Source: Acidocella sp. 35-58-6
GTDB taxonomy: Bacteria; Pseudomonadota; Alphaproteobacteria; Acetobacterales; Acetobacteraceae
NCBI GenBank assembly: GCA_002281005.1
Contig: NCFD01000013.1
Coordinates: forward strand, 1 to 11,456
Length of the DNA stretch: 11,456 nucleotides
Reading direction: 5' to 3'
The notes under the pieces were generated by a model. That model made no database searches. It had not been told where the DNA came from and was given only the letters and a program-made list of their open reading frames with translations. Shown here in pieces: positions 1-6,588 of the stretch. The position numbers and the translations under genes are program-made. Each line of letters begins with the position of its first letter. Positions within the stretch are counted from its first letter, which is position 1.

Positions 1-2
1 TA

Positions 3-1622
3 GGGGTATTCGATTACGGCGAGACGCCGGAGTTGGCTTACATCGTTATGGAATTTGTTGACGGCACCACATTGAAGCATGTGCTCGACAAAAAGGAACG
101 TTTCCAAACCAGTGAGATCGTGCGGATTATGGAAGGCCTGCTGGCCGGGCTGCAGTTCAGCCATGAGCGCGGGGTGATCCACCGAGATATCAAGCCCGCC
201 AATATCATGCTGACAAAATCCGGTGAGGTGAAAATCGCCGATTTCGGCATTGCACGGATTGAGAGCAGCAGCATGACCCAGGCCGGGACCATGCTGGGCA
301 CGCCATCATACATGTCACCCGAGCAGTTCATGGGGCAGACGGTGGATTTACGCACCGATATTTATTCATCGGGTGTGATGCTCTACCAGCTTCTGACCGG
401 CGAAAAGCCCTTTGAAGGGGGGCTGACGGCCATTATGCATAAGGTGCTGAACACGGAACCGCCACCGCCATCGGCCCTTTCAGTGAACATACCGCAGGCT
501 TTTGACTCCGTCGTACAACGGGCGATGGCGAAGCGGCCACAGGAGCGGTTTGGCTCGGCCGGTGAATTTGCCCGTGCCCTGCGCGATGCTTTTGAGAATA
601 AAGTGGCTGCCGGGCTGGGTATGATTGCTGAAGATGCCAGCGATGATGATGCAACGATGATAGCAGGTACGCGCACCATCCCGTTGGCAGCCGTGCCAGC
701 CGGAAAACCTGCCGCCGCCCCTGGCCCGACGACCAGCAAACAATCTACCAGCAAACAACCCGCCAGCGAACAACCCGTCCCGAAAAAACCTCTGCCGGTT
801 GCGCTGCTTGGCGGACTAGGCGCAGGCGGATTATTGCTAGCTGGCGCTGCAGCATATTTTCTCACGAGCCATGCGCCTGCGCCGGCAACCGTTGTTAGCA
901 CACCGCCTGCGGCGATACCGGCAGCGGCTCCTGCGATGACAGCCGCACAACGCGATTCCACGCTATCGGGCACTCTCGCCGCGCTGCCGTGCACCTTCCT
1001 CAGCGGCACGGATACCGGGTCCCAACCGAGCCTTACGGGCCTGGCCGGTGCCGGAGCGCCGCAGGCCGCGCTGACCGCGGCGATCAATTCCCTGCCGCCC
1101 AGCATTGTGCCAGCTTCATCGGTGCAGACCATTGATGGGCCTTATTGCGATGCGCTAAACGCCATTCGACCTTATCATGATTTTTTCGGCAAGCCGGGTA
1201 TGCAACTAAAAATCAGCCTGGACGGTGGCGCGACCGTACTACACGACGGCGATCTGATCACAGTCGATAACATGATGCCGCAATATTCAGGCTATTTGCA
1301 GACCGATTATTTTTCCGGCGACGGCACCGTGTTTCACCTTTACCCCACTCCAACTGACACCCTGAAGCTACAGCCGGCGAACAGCATCAAGGTTCTCGGC
1401 GACCCGAGTAAGGGCGGGGCTAGCTGGCAAATCAGCGCGCCATATGGGACCGACCTGGTAATTTCGATTGCCACTTCGTCACCGCTATTTTCAGTTCGCC
1501 GTCCACAGGATGAAAACGCGAGTGACTACCTGCCCGCTTTACGGGCCGCACTGCAAAATGCGGCATCTTCGGGTCAAAATCTCTCGGTGGCCGCAATTCA
1601 GGTGATTACCCAGCCAAAATAG
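3..1622 (+). CDS. Transmembrane Ser/Thr protein kinase with DUF4384-like ectodomain (5' truncated)
   Basis: Hanks-type kinase that transfers phosphate from ATP to Ser/Thr on partner proteins. The reading frame is open to the left edge, and residues before the TTG at nt 33 (GVFDYGETPE) still match kinase sequence, so nt 33 is not the start; the P-loop, lysine and alpha-C glutamate are outside the window. Numbering from the nt 3 codon: catalytic HRDIKPAN at 60-67, DFG at 80-82, activation loop rich in Ser/Thr, SPE (the APE equivalent) at 105-107, so it should be active. An acidic segment DDDAT lies near 214-218, then a Ser/Pro/Gln linker, one membrane helix at about 264-287, and a roughly 250-residue C-terminal part predicted to be periplasmic. 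The segment from about 400 to 497 (GDLITVDN, GYLQTDYF, GTVFHLYPT, APYGTDLVISIA) resembles DUF4384. Cys330 and Cys382 could form a disulfide. It converges with the minus-strand operon. Substrates are unknown; the FHA-phosphatase nearby is a plausible partner. Confidence 0.93.
   Translation, partial: GVFDYGETPELAYIVMEFVDGTTLKHVLDKKERFQTSEIVRIMEGLLAGLQFSHERGVIHRDIKPANIMLTKSGEVKIADFGIARIESSSMTQAGTMLGTPSYMSPEQFMGQTVDLRTDIYSSGVMLYQLLTGEKPFEGGLTAIMHKVLNTEPPPPSALSVNIPQAFDSVVQRAMAKRPQERFGSAGEFARALRDAFENKVAAGLGMIAEDASDDDATMIAGTRTIPLAAVPAGKPAAAPGPTTSKQSTSKQPASEQPVPKKPLPVALLGGLGAGGLLLAGAAAYFLTSHAPAPATVVSTPPAAIPAAAPAMTAAQRDSTLSGTLAALPCTFLSGTDTGSQPSLTGLAGAGAPQAALTAAINSLPPSIVPASSVQTIDGPYCDALNAIRPYHDFFGKPGMQLKISLDGGATVLHDGDLITVDNMMPQYSGYLQTDYFSGDGTVFHLYPTPTDTLKLQPANSIKVLGDPSKGGASWQISAPYGTDLVISIATSSPLFSVRRPQDENASDYLPALRAALQNAASSGQNLSVAAIQVITQPK
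732..776 (+). repeat. Three 15-bp in-frame repeats in kinase linker
   Basis: Three consecutive 15-nt units (732-746, 747-761, 762-776) encode TSKQS, TSKQP and ASEQP, and a more diverged unit, VPKKP, follows. They lie in the cytoplasmic juxtamembrane linker just before the membrane helix. This looks like slippage or unequal duplication in a low-constraint spacer. The added Ser/Thr residues could be autophosphorylation sites, but nothing shows that. Confidence 0.7.
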
Positions 1623-1631
1623 CCAGGTCGT

Positions 1632-2594
1632 TCAGTTGGTTTGGCAAGCCTTCAACGGGGCTGAAACCGGGAGCGTTTCATTGGCCAACGGGGTCAGCCA
1701 GAAGCTCGGCATGCCCGCGATATATCCTTCCCGCAACGTATCAAGTTGCGCCTGCGACATACCCAACGCCTTCGCACTGAAAAACTGTGGATCAGGGGTG
1801 AAGACCAGATAGGCCTGAGCTTCATTCAACATCAAATTTGTGTTGTTGGTGTCGTAACCTTCAGTACTGAGGAAACTTATAAAGGCGGCCCGATCAACAT
1901 CGGTTAGGCTGTTCCAGAATGATTCTGCATAAGCTTCATAGGCGGGAACCGTATAAAACGCGCCATGCGATATTTCATGGTGTAAAATCACGGCCCGCAT
2001 TGATTCGGTAACGGGAGGCACAGCGGCCGGCAACGTAATCAGCGCCCCCACGGCACCCGGGTCCAGCCAGCCTAACTGATTAAGCAACTGCTTAAGCCAG
2101 AGTTCGTGTGCGTTAAGCGTAATGTTCTGCTGCGCTGCCAACTGGAAAAACCGTGCCAGGTCAGCCGCTTTGTAGTCATGGCCGTAGTAATAGCTCTCGA
2201 TGGTATCACCGCAGTCATAAATGGCTTCACGCAGATCAACATCATCAAGAACTTGGTTGCGCGGCAGGTGGGCTTTCTCAATCAGCGCGGCCACCCGGTC
2301 GAGCGTCAACCCCTGAATGGTGAGGTTCGGAAAGTCGATCACCACAATTTCGGGGTCGGCGGCAAAATGGGAGACCTTGGTATCGCACGGTTGAGAGGCA
2401 TCGATCTGCGCCTCAGTTTCAGTGTCAATCGGGATAGCGGTGGAACGCCCGAACATAAACCAAGCACCACCCGCACCGCCAGTCACGATAATAGCGCAGA
2501 CCAAACCTAGCGCCAGCCATAACCCGGTCTTTTTGCGTTTGGGCTGCGGGAGGATCCGGATTCTCTGGTCCGGATCCAGCCCGTCATTCAGCAT
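1632..2594 (-). CDS. Membrane-anchored protein with HExxH zinc-protease-like motif
   Basis: A 320-residue protein that I cannot assign to a named family. The N-terminus is short and basic (PKRKK at 18-22), then comes one hydrophobic helix at about 24-47, so the bulk should be in the periplasm. HHEISHG at 205-211 is a classic HExxH zinc-binding and catalytic motif (His206, Glu207, His210) preceded by hydrophobic residues. About 48 residues downstream, LNEAQAYL has Glu258, which could be the third zinc ligand of a gluzincin-like site. Cys70, Cys128 and Cys317 could form disulfides. It starts 19 nt after the OmpA-domain gene stops and has no strong ribosome site, so it is probably translated as the last gene of the minus-strand operon; it ends 9 nt from the convergent kinase gene. 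A peptidase acting on envelope or peptidoglycan-associated protein is a guess from motif and topology. A non-catalytic metal-binding sensor is possible. Confidence 0.85.
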   Translation of the reverse strand: MLNDGLDPDQRIRILPQPKRKKTGLWLALGLVCAIIVTGGAGGAWFMFGRSTAIPIDTETEAQIDASQPCDTKVSHFAADPEIVVIDFPNLTIQGLTLDRVAALIEKAHLPRNQVLDDVDLREAIYDCGDTIESYYYGHDYKAADLARFFQLAAQQNITLNAHELWLKQLLNQLGWLDPGAVGALITLPAAVPPVTESMRAVILHHEISHGAFYTVPAYEAYAESFWNSLTDVDRAAFISFLSTEGYDTNNTNLMLNEAQAYLVFTPDPQFFSAKALGMSQAQLDTLREGYIAGMPSFWLTPLANETLPVSAPLKACQTN

Positions 2595-2613
2595 TTAGGC
2601 GCAGCTTCGGACG

Positions 2614-3222
2614 TTATTGGCCGAGATTAACGATTTCCACCCGCCGGTTACGCAATTCCGGGGTGTTGGGCGGGGTAGGAACCAGCAGGTCGGATTCTCC
2701 AGCGCCGGTCGCCTGCAATTTTGCGGCCGGTACATTGAACTTGGTCGCAAGGTAATTTTTCACAGCCTCGGCCCGCTGTTCAGACAGAGTAAGATTAGTG
2801 GCCGCATTACCGGTCGTATCGGTGTGGCCCACGATTTTGAAATGATACGAGGAGAGTTGGTTGCTGGTTAGCGCCTCGCCAAGATGGTTGAGGACGGTGA
2901 TGGCCTGCGGCGTCAGGTCGGCGGAGCCGGAGCGGAACACCACATTGAGATTGGCCGTTGGCGGCTTCGATGCCATACGGATACCGGTTGGGCCGGTTGG
3001 ATGCGCCGCCGCCACGGTGCCCATTGGGGCTGATGAGCCCCCCATATTACCCGGTGCCAAAGGTTTGATCCCGCGGGTGGTATCGCCAACCGCGCCGGTT
3101 GGCTTCAAGGAATTGATAATCTGATCAGCCGAAGGGCTGCTTTGCGCATGTGCGGCCCCCGTGAGAACCGAGCCCGCCAGAACGCCACCCAGAAATACAC
3201 GCGAAAACACTGACTTTTTCAT
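2614..3222 (-). CDS. Secreted OmpA-family peptidoglycan-binding protein
   Basis: A 202-residue envelope protein. The start is set at nt 3222 rather than the in-frame ATG at 3249 because a GGGAG ribosome site lies 7 nt before it and the protein then opens with a textbook signal peptide (MKKSVFSRVF, hydrophobic core, predicted cleavage after AHA at residue 26). No lipobox cysteine is present, so it should be soluble or periplasmic rather than a lipoprotein. Residues 27-90 are a low-complexity Pro/Gly/Ala linker. Residues 91-200 form the OmpA C-terminal fold, with GHTDTTG at 132-138, LSEQRAEAV at 146-154 and RNRRVEI at 191-197. Asp135 and Arg150 match the pair that binds the diaminopimelate of peptidoglycan in OmpA proteins. 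There is no N-terminal beta-barrel, unlike full OmpA. It sits between the symporter gene (70 nt) and the HExxH gene (19 nt), and may tether or sense the cell wall for this system. Confidence 0.92.
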   Translation of the reverse strand: MKKSVFSRVFLGGVLAGSVLTGAAHAQSSPSADQIINSLKPTGAVGDTTRGIKPLAPGNMGGSSAPMGTVAAAHPTGPTGIRMASKPPTANLNVVFRSGSADLTPQAITVLNHLGEALTSNQLSSYHFKIVGHTDTTGNAATNLTLSEQRAEAVKNYLATKFNVPAAKLQATGAGESDLLVPTPPNTPELRNRRVEIVNLGQ

Positions 3223-3229
3223 GACAAAA

Positions 3230-3234
3230 CTCCC
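3230..3234 (-). promoter_or_regulatory. Ribosome binding site deciding the OmpA-family start
   Basis: On the minus strand GGGAG is followed by a 7-nt spacer and ATG at 3222. The alternative upstream ATG at 3249 would put this site inside the coding region and add nine residues in front of an otherwise typical signal peptide. Confidence 0.7.
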
Positions 3235-3292
3235 AAAACTGGACAGCAATTAACATAATTACAACCGAAATGAAACAGTGATTCACGCCCGC

Positions 3293-4888
3293 TCAAGCGG
3301 ACAGTACTTGTTGCGCCTGACTTAAGTCTGTCACCAGCCGTCTGGCTAACCATACAGCGCGTTCAAATAATATGGTCATCCGGAACAATGCATCCTGGGC
3401 CGCTGAGGCCGCCTCACCGGTAAGCTTCTGACGAAGTTCGGCCATCATCGCATTGCGATCCCCCAATAGACGCAACACGAAGGCAGGGTCCTCGGCACCA
3501 AAGCTAGCCGCGTGGTCGGCCACAAACCCCATGAGCACATGCAGCGACTCCACCAAACGGCTGGCGGCAGGTAGATCTGTGGCCTCGGGGGCCGCCGCAG
3601 CCAGTTCGGCCAGCGTCTCATGCAAGGCACCCAGATTACCGGCTGCGTTCTCAAGCAGCAATGCGGCCGCCACTTGGTTACGGCTCGGATGCTGATCCAA
3701 CAGGTTTAGCAGATAGGTTTTTATGTTGTCGGCCAGTTGCGTTCCCGCTGTTCGCAATGTCGCGGGCGTTAAACCTTTGGGGTCGGCGCTTTCCCTCACC
3801 TGGTCGAGCAACAACGGGAGCCGTGCTGTCAGGCGCGATAACTCACGCAGCGCGAGATCAAGCGCCACCGGCGGGTCCGCCAATGCTTCGCGCAGCAAAA
3901 ATACCGGCTGTCCCAGGGTTTCATCTTCACTGGCGGGCTTCCATTGCGCCATCAGGGCAGCGAATGGCTTGCCGGTCAGGCTGGCCAGCAACGCGCCGAA
4001 CACTTGCGCGAGGGTGAAGATGACGGCGATCTGCCCGCTCGCGTGCTTGGAGGTCAACGCCGAAATTTCGCTGGCCTGTTCTGGCCGCCAGGCTGCCCAA
4101 ATACAGATCACTGCCAACAGCAAAGACCCACCGGCCTTTTGAATGACCTGCAAGCCAAACACCATGCGCCCCGCAGAAGACTCACGGTGCAGTTTTAGTA
4201 AATTATTGATGATCCCGGCCGCATTGGCTGCTGCGATTAACGGCAGCGAGGCAGGGACCGTGAGGAGGCCGTTATTGACACCTGCCACGGCAATGGCGGC
4301 AGCCACCGATGATGACTGCGTCACCAGCGACAACACCGCCCCGATAGCGACCAAAAGCCACGGCGAACCCATGATGAATGTAAGGTCGCCGTTGGCCGTC
4401 ATGGCCTCCCGCACCGGGTCAACTGAGCCAGAGACCACTTGCATCCCAAATAATAGCAATGCCGCGCCAAAGGCAGCGTCCATCAAGTTGCGGCGGCGGT
4501 CGGTGCTGTCGAGCTTGAAATAAGTGGCAAACCCCACCAGTCCGATGACGTAACTAGCAGAGGTCGCCAGATTGATTGCGACCAGGATCGGCAGCAAGGC
4601 GGTGCCGACATTAGACCATGCCGGGGCGACCAGCACCCAAATGGTTGGCGGCATGCCAGCCCGGATTAAACCGAGAATAATCCATGACACGGCGGTTGAA
4701 CTTTGCGTTAGTAGTCCTGCAACAACACCGCCGGCCGCACTGCTGGTGGGCCCACGCAACGCCCTTGCAAAGCTGGCACGTGCCCGGTGCCCGACCAACG
4801 GCACTAAATTTACCGACAGCGAGCGCACACCAATAAAAAACATCCCCAATCCGCCAAGCATGGGGGCGATGACGCCAACATTGGTCAT
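3293..4888 (-). CDS. Na/Pi cotransporter family protein with PhoU-like C-terminal domain
   Basis: A 531-residue inner-membrane protein of the NptA/YjbB-like Na-phosphate symporter family. The N-terminal half (about 1-310) is hydrophobic, with the two inverted PNaS repeats marked by LLTQSSTAVSW at 59-69 and LVTQSSSVAAA at 188-198; these QSS motifs bind sodium and phosphate in the family. NVGTALLP at 93-100 and NAAGIINNL at 222-230 are the paired motifs that follow each repeat. Residues from about 320 to 531 are soluble and helical, as expected for a PhoU-like regulatory domain. Family members move phosphate, mostly outward in bacteria such as E. coli YjbB. It follows the FHA-phosphatase by 51 nt. 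A TATAAT hexamer lies in that gap on the minus strand (4917-4912), without a recognisable -35 box, followed by the palindrome CCGGCCGG (4900-4907), so separate control is possible but unproven. The ATG at 4888 has only a weak ribosome site. Confidence 0.9.
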   Translation of the reverse strand: MTNVGVIAPMLGGLGMFFIGVRSLSVNLVPLVGHRARASFARALRGPTSSAAGGVVAGLLTQSSTAVSWIILGLIRAGMPPTIWVLVAPAWSNVGTALLPILVAINLATSASYVIGLVGFATYFKLDSTDRRRNLMDAAFGAALLLFGMQVVSGSVDPVREAMTANGDLTFIMGSPWLLVAIGAVLSLVTQSSSVAAAIAVAGVNNGLLTVPASLPLIAAANAAGIINNLLKLHRESSAGRMVFGLQVIQKAGGSLLLAVICIWAAWRPEQASEISALTSKHASGQIAVIFTLAQVFGALLASLTGKPFAALMAQWKPASEDETLGQPVFLLREALADPPVALDLALRELSRLTARLPLLLDQVRESADPKGLTPATLRTAGTQLADNIKTYLLNLLDQHPSRNQVAAALLLENAAGNLGALHETLAELAAAAPEATDLPAASRLVESLHVLMGFVADHAASFGAEDPAFVLRLLGDRNAMMAELRQKLTGEAASAAQDALFRMTILFERAVWLARRLVTDLSQAQQVLSA

Positions 4889-4939
4889 ATGAAGTATGTC
4901 CGGCCGGAAAAATTATATTTAAAAGTCTGCGGTAGATAT

Positions 4940-6064
4940 TTATTCAAAATTTATCATCATCACTGAAAAATCATCATCCAGCGGCCCGGGCCTTGCGGCG
5001 GCGCGCACCGCTTTGAACAGCCGCTGCGGTTCATCCAACCCCGGAACCGAAGGCTGCATGATAATGCGGCGTAAATCTTCCATGCTCCATTGATGACCAT
5101 CAGTCGTAACAATTTCAAACGCGCCATCACTGAAAACAAACAGTTTGGCGCCAGGCGGCATGATTGCCGTACCGTTCACCCACTTACCAAACGGCAACAT
5201 GCCGATGACCGGGCTGCGCTGCCACAGGTTCGTGGGCTCAGGAGAGTCAGGTACCACCAAAAATGAAGGGTGATGACCAGCGGCACAGAATTTTAATTCC
5301 CGGGACGGCAGATGATACGTGAAACACCAGAGGGAGAGCATCAAACCATTATGTTCCTCCATCGGGAACACTTCGTTAACGCCCGCCGCGACTTTGGCCG
5401 GGTCCTCAAAATCAACGCCTGGCAAAGCCCGGCGACGCAGGGTGTTGGCCACGTTCGCAGCATGCATGGCGGAGCCAATGCCATGGCCGGAAACATCCAG
5501 TAAAAACCCTGTGAACATCGTGTCGTTAAGATATTGATACCCAAAAGCATCGCCGCCCAGTTTGGTGGACGGAATAAAACACCATTCAGTTTTGATCGGT
5601 CCCTCGGTGATGGGCTGTGGTAAAATGGCCCGAACATAGTCCTCAGCGCGTTTCAGATCTGCACTTAATTCAGCCTCGTCCGCCACCTCCCGGGAGTCGC
5701 GCCGCTCATATCGCACCACAAACGAGCCGAGCGTGAACTGCGCCCCGCTTAGCAACCGGGTGGGCCGTTCAAGCCTCACACCGTCCACACGGGTACCGTT
5801 GGTCGAGCCCAGATCGGTTAAAACAGCGTAATCGCCTTGAATTTCGATGCGACAATGGCGACGCGATACCTCTGGACTCGCAATGACCACCTCGGCCGGC
5901 GCGGTTCTGCCAATGGTGGCGCCTTCACGAGGGATGGGAACCCTTGTTAGAGCCTCGTTTATGGTAAAACTGAGGAAATGCCCAAACTGTGCAACCGGCG
6001 CGGGAGCAATAATGCTCCTGCCGACCACGGTTTGCTCGACGCCATCATCATCATCTTGATCCAT
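4940..6064 (-). CDS. FHA domain-SpoIIE/PP2C-type serine phosphatase
   Basis: A 374-residue cytoplasmic regulator joining a phosphothreonine reader to a phosphatase. An acidic N-terminus (DQDDDDGVEQTVVGRS) comes first. The FHA domain covers about 35-120, with Gly52-Arg53, SRRH at 67-70 and NG at 89-90, the residues that hold phosphothreonine. A likely helical linker at 125-145 leads to the SpoIIE/PPM domain (about 145-374): GGDAFG at 170-175, DVSGHG at 190-195, AAGHHP at 261-266, SDGAFE at 312-317 and DDDFS at 363-367 supply the metal-binding aspartates, so it should be active. RsbU-like enzymes of this type dephosphorylate a phosphoserine on STAS proteins, and a STAS gene is divergently placed 172 nt away. 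The FHA domain implies input from a Ser/Thr kinase, and one is encoded in this window. It is the first gene of the minus-strand operon. The ATG at 6064 has no strong ribosome site. Confidence 0.94.
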   Translation of the reverse strand: MDQDDDDGVEQTVVGRSIIAPAPVAQFGHFLSFTINEALTRVPIPREGATIGRTAPAEVVIASPEVSRRHCRIEIQGDYAVLTDLGSTNGTRVDGVRLERPTRLLSGAQFTLGSFVVRYERRDSREVADEAELSADLKRAEDYVRAILPQPITEGPIKTEWCFIPSTKLGGDAFGYQYLNDTMFTGFLLDVSGHGIGSAMHAANVANTLRRRALPGVDFEDPAKVAAGVNEVFPMEEHNGLMLSLWCFTYHLPSRELKFCAAGHHPSFLVVPDSPEPTNLWQRSPVIGMLPFGKWVNGTAIMPPGAKLFVFSDGAFEIVTTDGHQWSMEDLRRIIMQPSVPGLDEPQRLFKAVRAAARPGPLDDDFSVMMINFE

Positions 6065-6129
6065 AGTTACATCTAATCCGATTCCAGGCTTGGAAACAAT
6101 TATGCCACAATAATGTCATATGAACCTTA

Positions 6130-6153
6130 TTGGCCAGCCAAATGAGCACTCAT
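6130..6153. promoter_or_regulatory. Two abutting 12-bp palindromes, candidate operator
   Basis: TTGGC-CA-GCCAA (6130-6141) is followed with no gap by ATGAG-CA-CTCAT (6142-6153). Each has perfect 5-bp arms around the same central CA. Their sequence differs but the geometry is identical, and they sit in the divergent promoter region. They could bind two dimers of a regulator side by side; no regulator is identified. Confidence 0.35.
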
Positions 6154-6171
6154 AGGGCACCTTGTAACGCC

Positions 6172-6203
6172 GTTGCGGGTCTGTCATTAATCGCAACAGA
6201 CAG
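6172..6203 (+). promoter_or_regulatory. Mutually exclusive hairpins upstream of the STAS gene
   Basis: GTTGCG (6172-6177) pairs with CGCAAC (6192-6197), and GTCTGT (6179-6184) pairs with ACAGAC (6196-6201). The 3' arms overlap by two bases, so both helices cannot be complete together, although a partial pseudoknot could form. In another register CTGTC (6181-6185) pairs with GACAG (6199-6203). The element ends about 20 nt before the ribosome site. A leader switch is possible; a DNA binding site is equally so. Confidence 0.3.
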
Positions 6204-6223
6204 GGCTGGATACCGGCCGACGT

Positions 6224-6230
6224 AGGGGAG
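6224..6230 (+). promoter_or_regulatory. Strong ribosome binding site of the STAS gene
   Basis: AGGGGAG lies 6 nt before the ATG at 6237. It is the best ribosome site in the window and supports this start. It contrasts with the weak sites of the downstream genes, which fits high expression of the STAS antagonist. Confidence 0.75.
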
Positions 6231-6236
6231 TTACTT

Positions 6237-6581
6237 ATGCCAATAGTTATTGAAGACCTCGCAGGCGGAATTACCAAGGTTGTGATCACGGGGCGTATCG
6301 ATATTGCCGGCGCGGCCGCCATCGATATGCCGATGAGCATTGTCGGCGGGTCCCGCCGGAATGTCGTGATCGACCTCTCAGGCGTTGATTTCATGGCCTC
6401 GCTGGGGCTTCGCAGCATTGTGCTGAGTGGCAAAGCCATCATGAGCAAAGGTGGCAAAGTGGCCCTGCTGTCGCCGCAACCGGCGGTCGAGGAAGTGATC
6501 ACCACCAGTGGCATCGACGAGCTAATCGCAATTTACAAGGACGAAGCAGCCGCGATTGCGGCAGTAAGCCCCGCCGCCTGA
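6237..6581 (+). CDS. STAS-domain anti-sigma-factor antagonist-like protein
   Basis: A 114-residue single STAS domain of the SpoIIAA/RsbV type. In such proteins the unphosphorylated form binds an RsbW-type kinase and frees that kinase's other partner; phosphorylation of one serine blocks binding. The domain runs from about 4 to 105 with VVITGRIDI at 15-23, NVVIDLSGVDF at 42-52 and MASLGLRSI at 53-61. Ser55 aligns with the conserved phosphorylated serine (DSSG in SpoIIAA); the preceding Asp is Ala here and the following Ser is Leu, changes common in distant members. The RsbW-like gene begins 7 nt after the stop, so the pair is likely co-translated, and the phosphatase expected to reactivate the protein is encoded divergently. 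This makes a complete partner-switching set. Its final target is not in view. Confidence 0.92.
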   Translation: MPIVIEDLAGGITKVVITGRIDIAGAAAIDMPMSIVGGSRRNVVIDLSGVDFMASLGLRSIVLSGKAIMSKGGKVALLSPQPAVEEVITTSGIDELIAIYKDEAAAIAAVSPAA

Positions 6582-6588
6582 GTTCTCA

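Larger units (their letters stand above)
6065..6236. promoter_or_regulatory. Divergent intergenic control region
   Basis: These 172 nt separate the starts of the FHA-phosphatase gene (minus) and the STAS gene (plus) and should hold promoters for both units. The left part is AT-rich around 6090-6120 and includes ATTAT/ATAAT arms (6099-6103 and 6110-6114). I found no convincing -35/-10 pair and no GGAAC-type EcfG stress promoter. The listed palindromes and hairpins lie in the right part. Confidence 0.5.

Noticed and set aside
33..35. TTG at 33 as the kinase start
   Set aside because: Kinase-like sequence continues upstream to the window edge, and the essential N-lobe would be missing.
383..1132. 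Long minus-strand frame (249 codons) opposite the kinase
   Set aside because: It lies wholly antisense to a well-supported kinase/linker, is biased in composition by GC-rich codons, and shows no domain or ribosome site.
1611..1690. Bidirectional terminator between the convergent kinase and HExxH genes
   Set aside because: The 9-nt gap and flanking coding sequence show no stable stem with a T-run on either strand.
2106..2510. 134-codon plus-strand frame inside the HExxH gene
   Set aside because: It is antisense to a gene with a clear membrane anchor and motif, and it has no recognisable features.
3223..3249. Nine-residue longer OmpA-protein start
   Set aside because: It would precede the signal peptide and engulf the GGGAG ribosome site that fits the ATG at 3222.
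3289..3300. CCGCT-TG-AGCGG hairpin at the symporter stop, as a terminator
   Set aside because: The stem is short, the loop is too tight, and no T-run follows on the minus strand.
4912..4917. TATAAT on the minus strand as a promoter for the symporter
   Set aside because: No acceptable -35 hexamer sits 16-18 nt upstream, and AT-rich sequence makes the match easy by chance.
6065..6236. EcfG-type general stress promoter
   Set aside because: GGAAAC at about 6092 is not the GGAAC box, and no CGTT follows at the expected distance.
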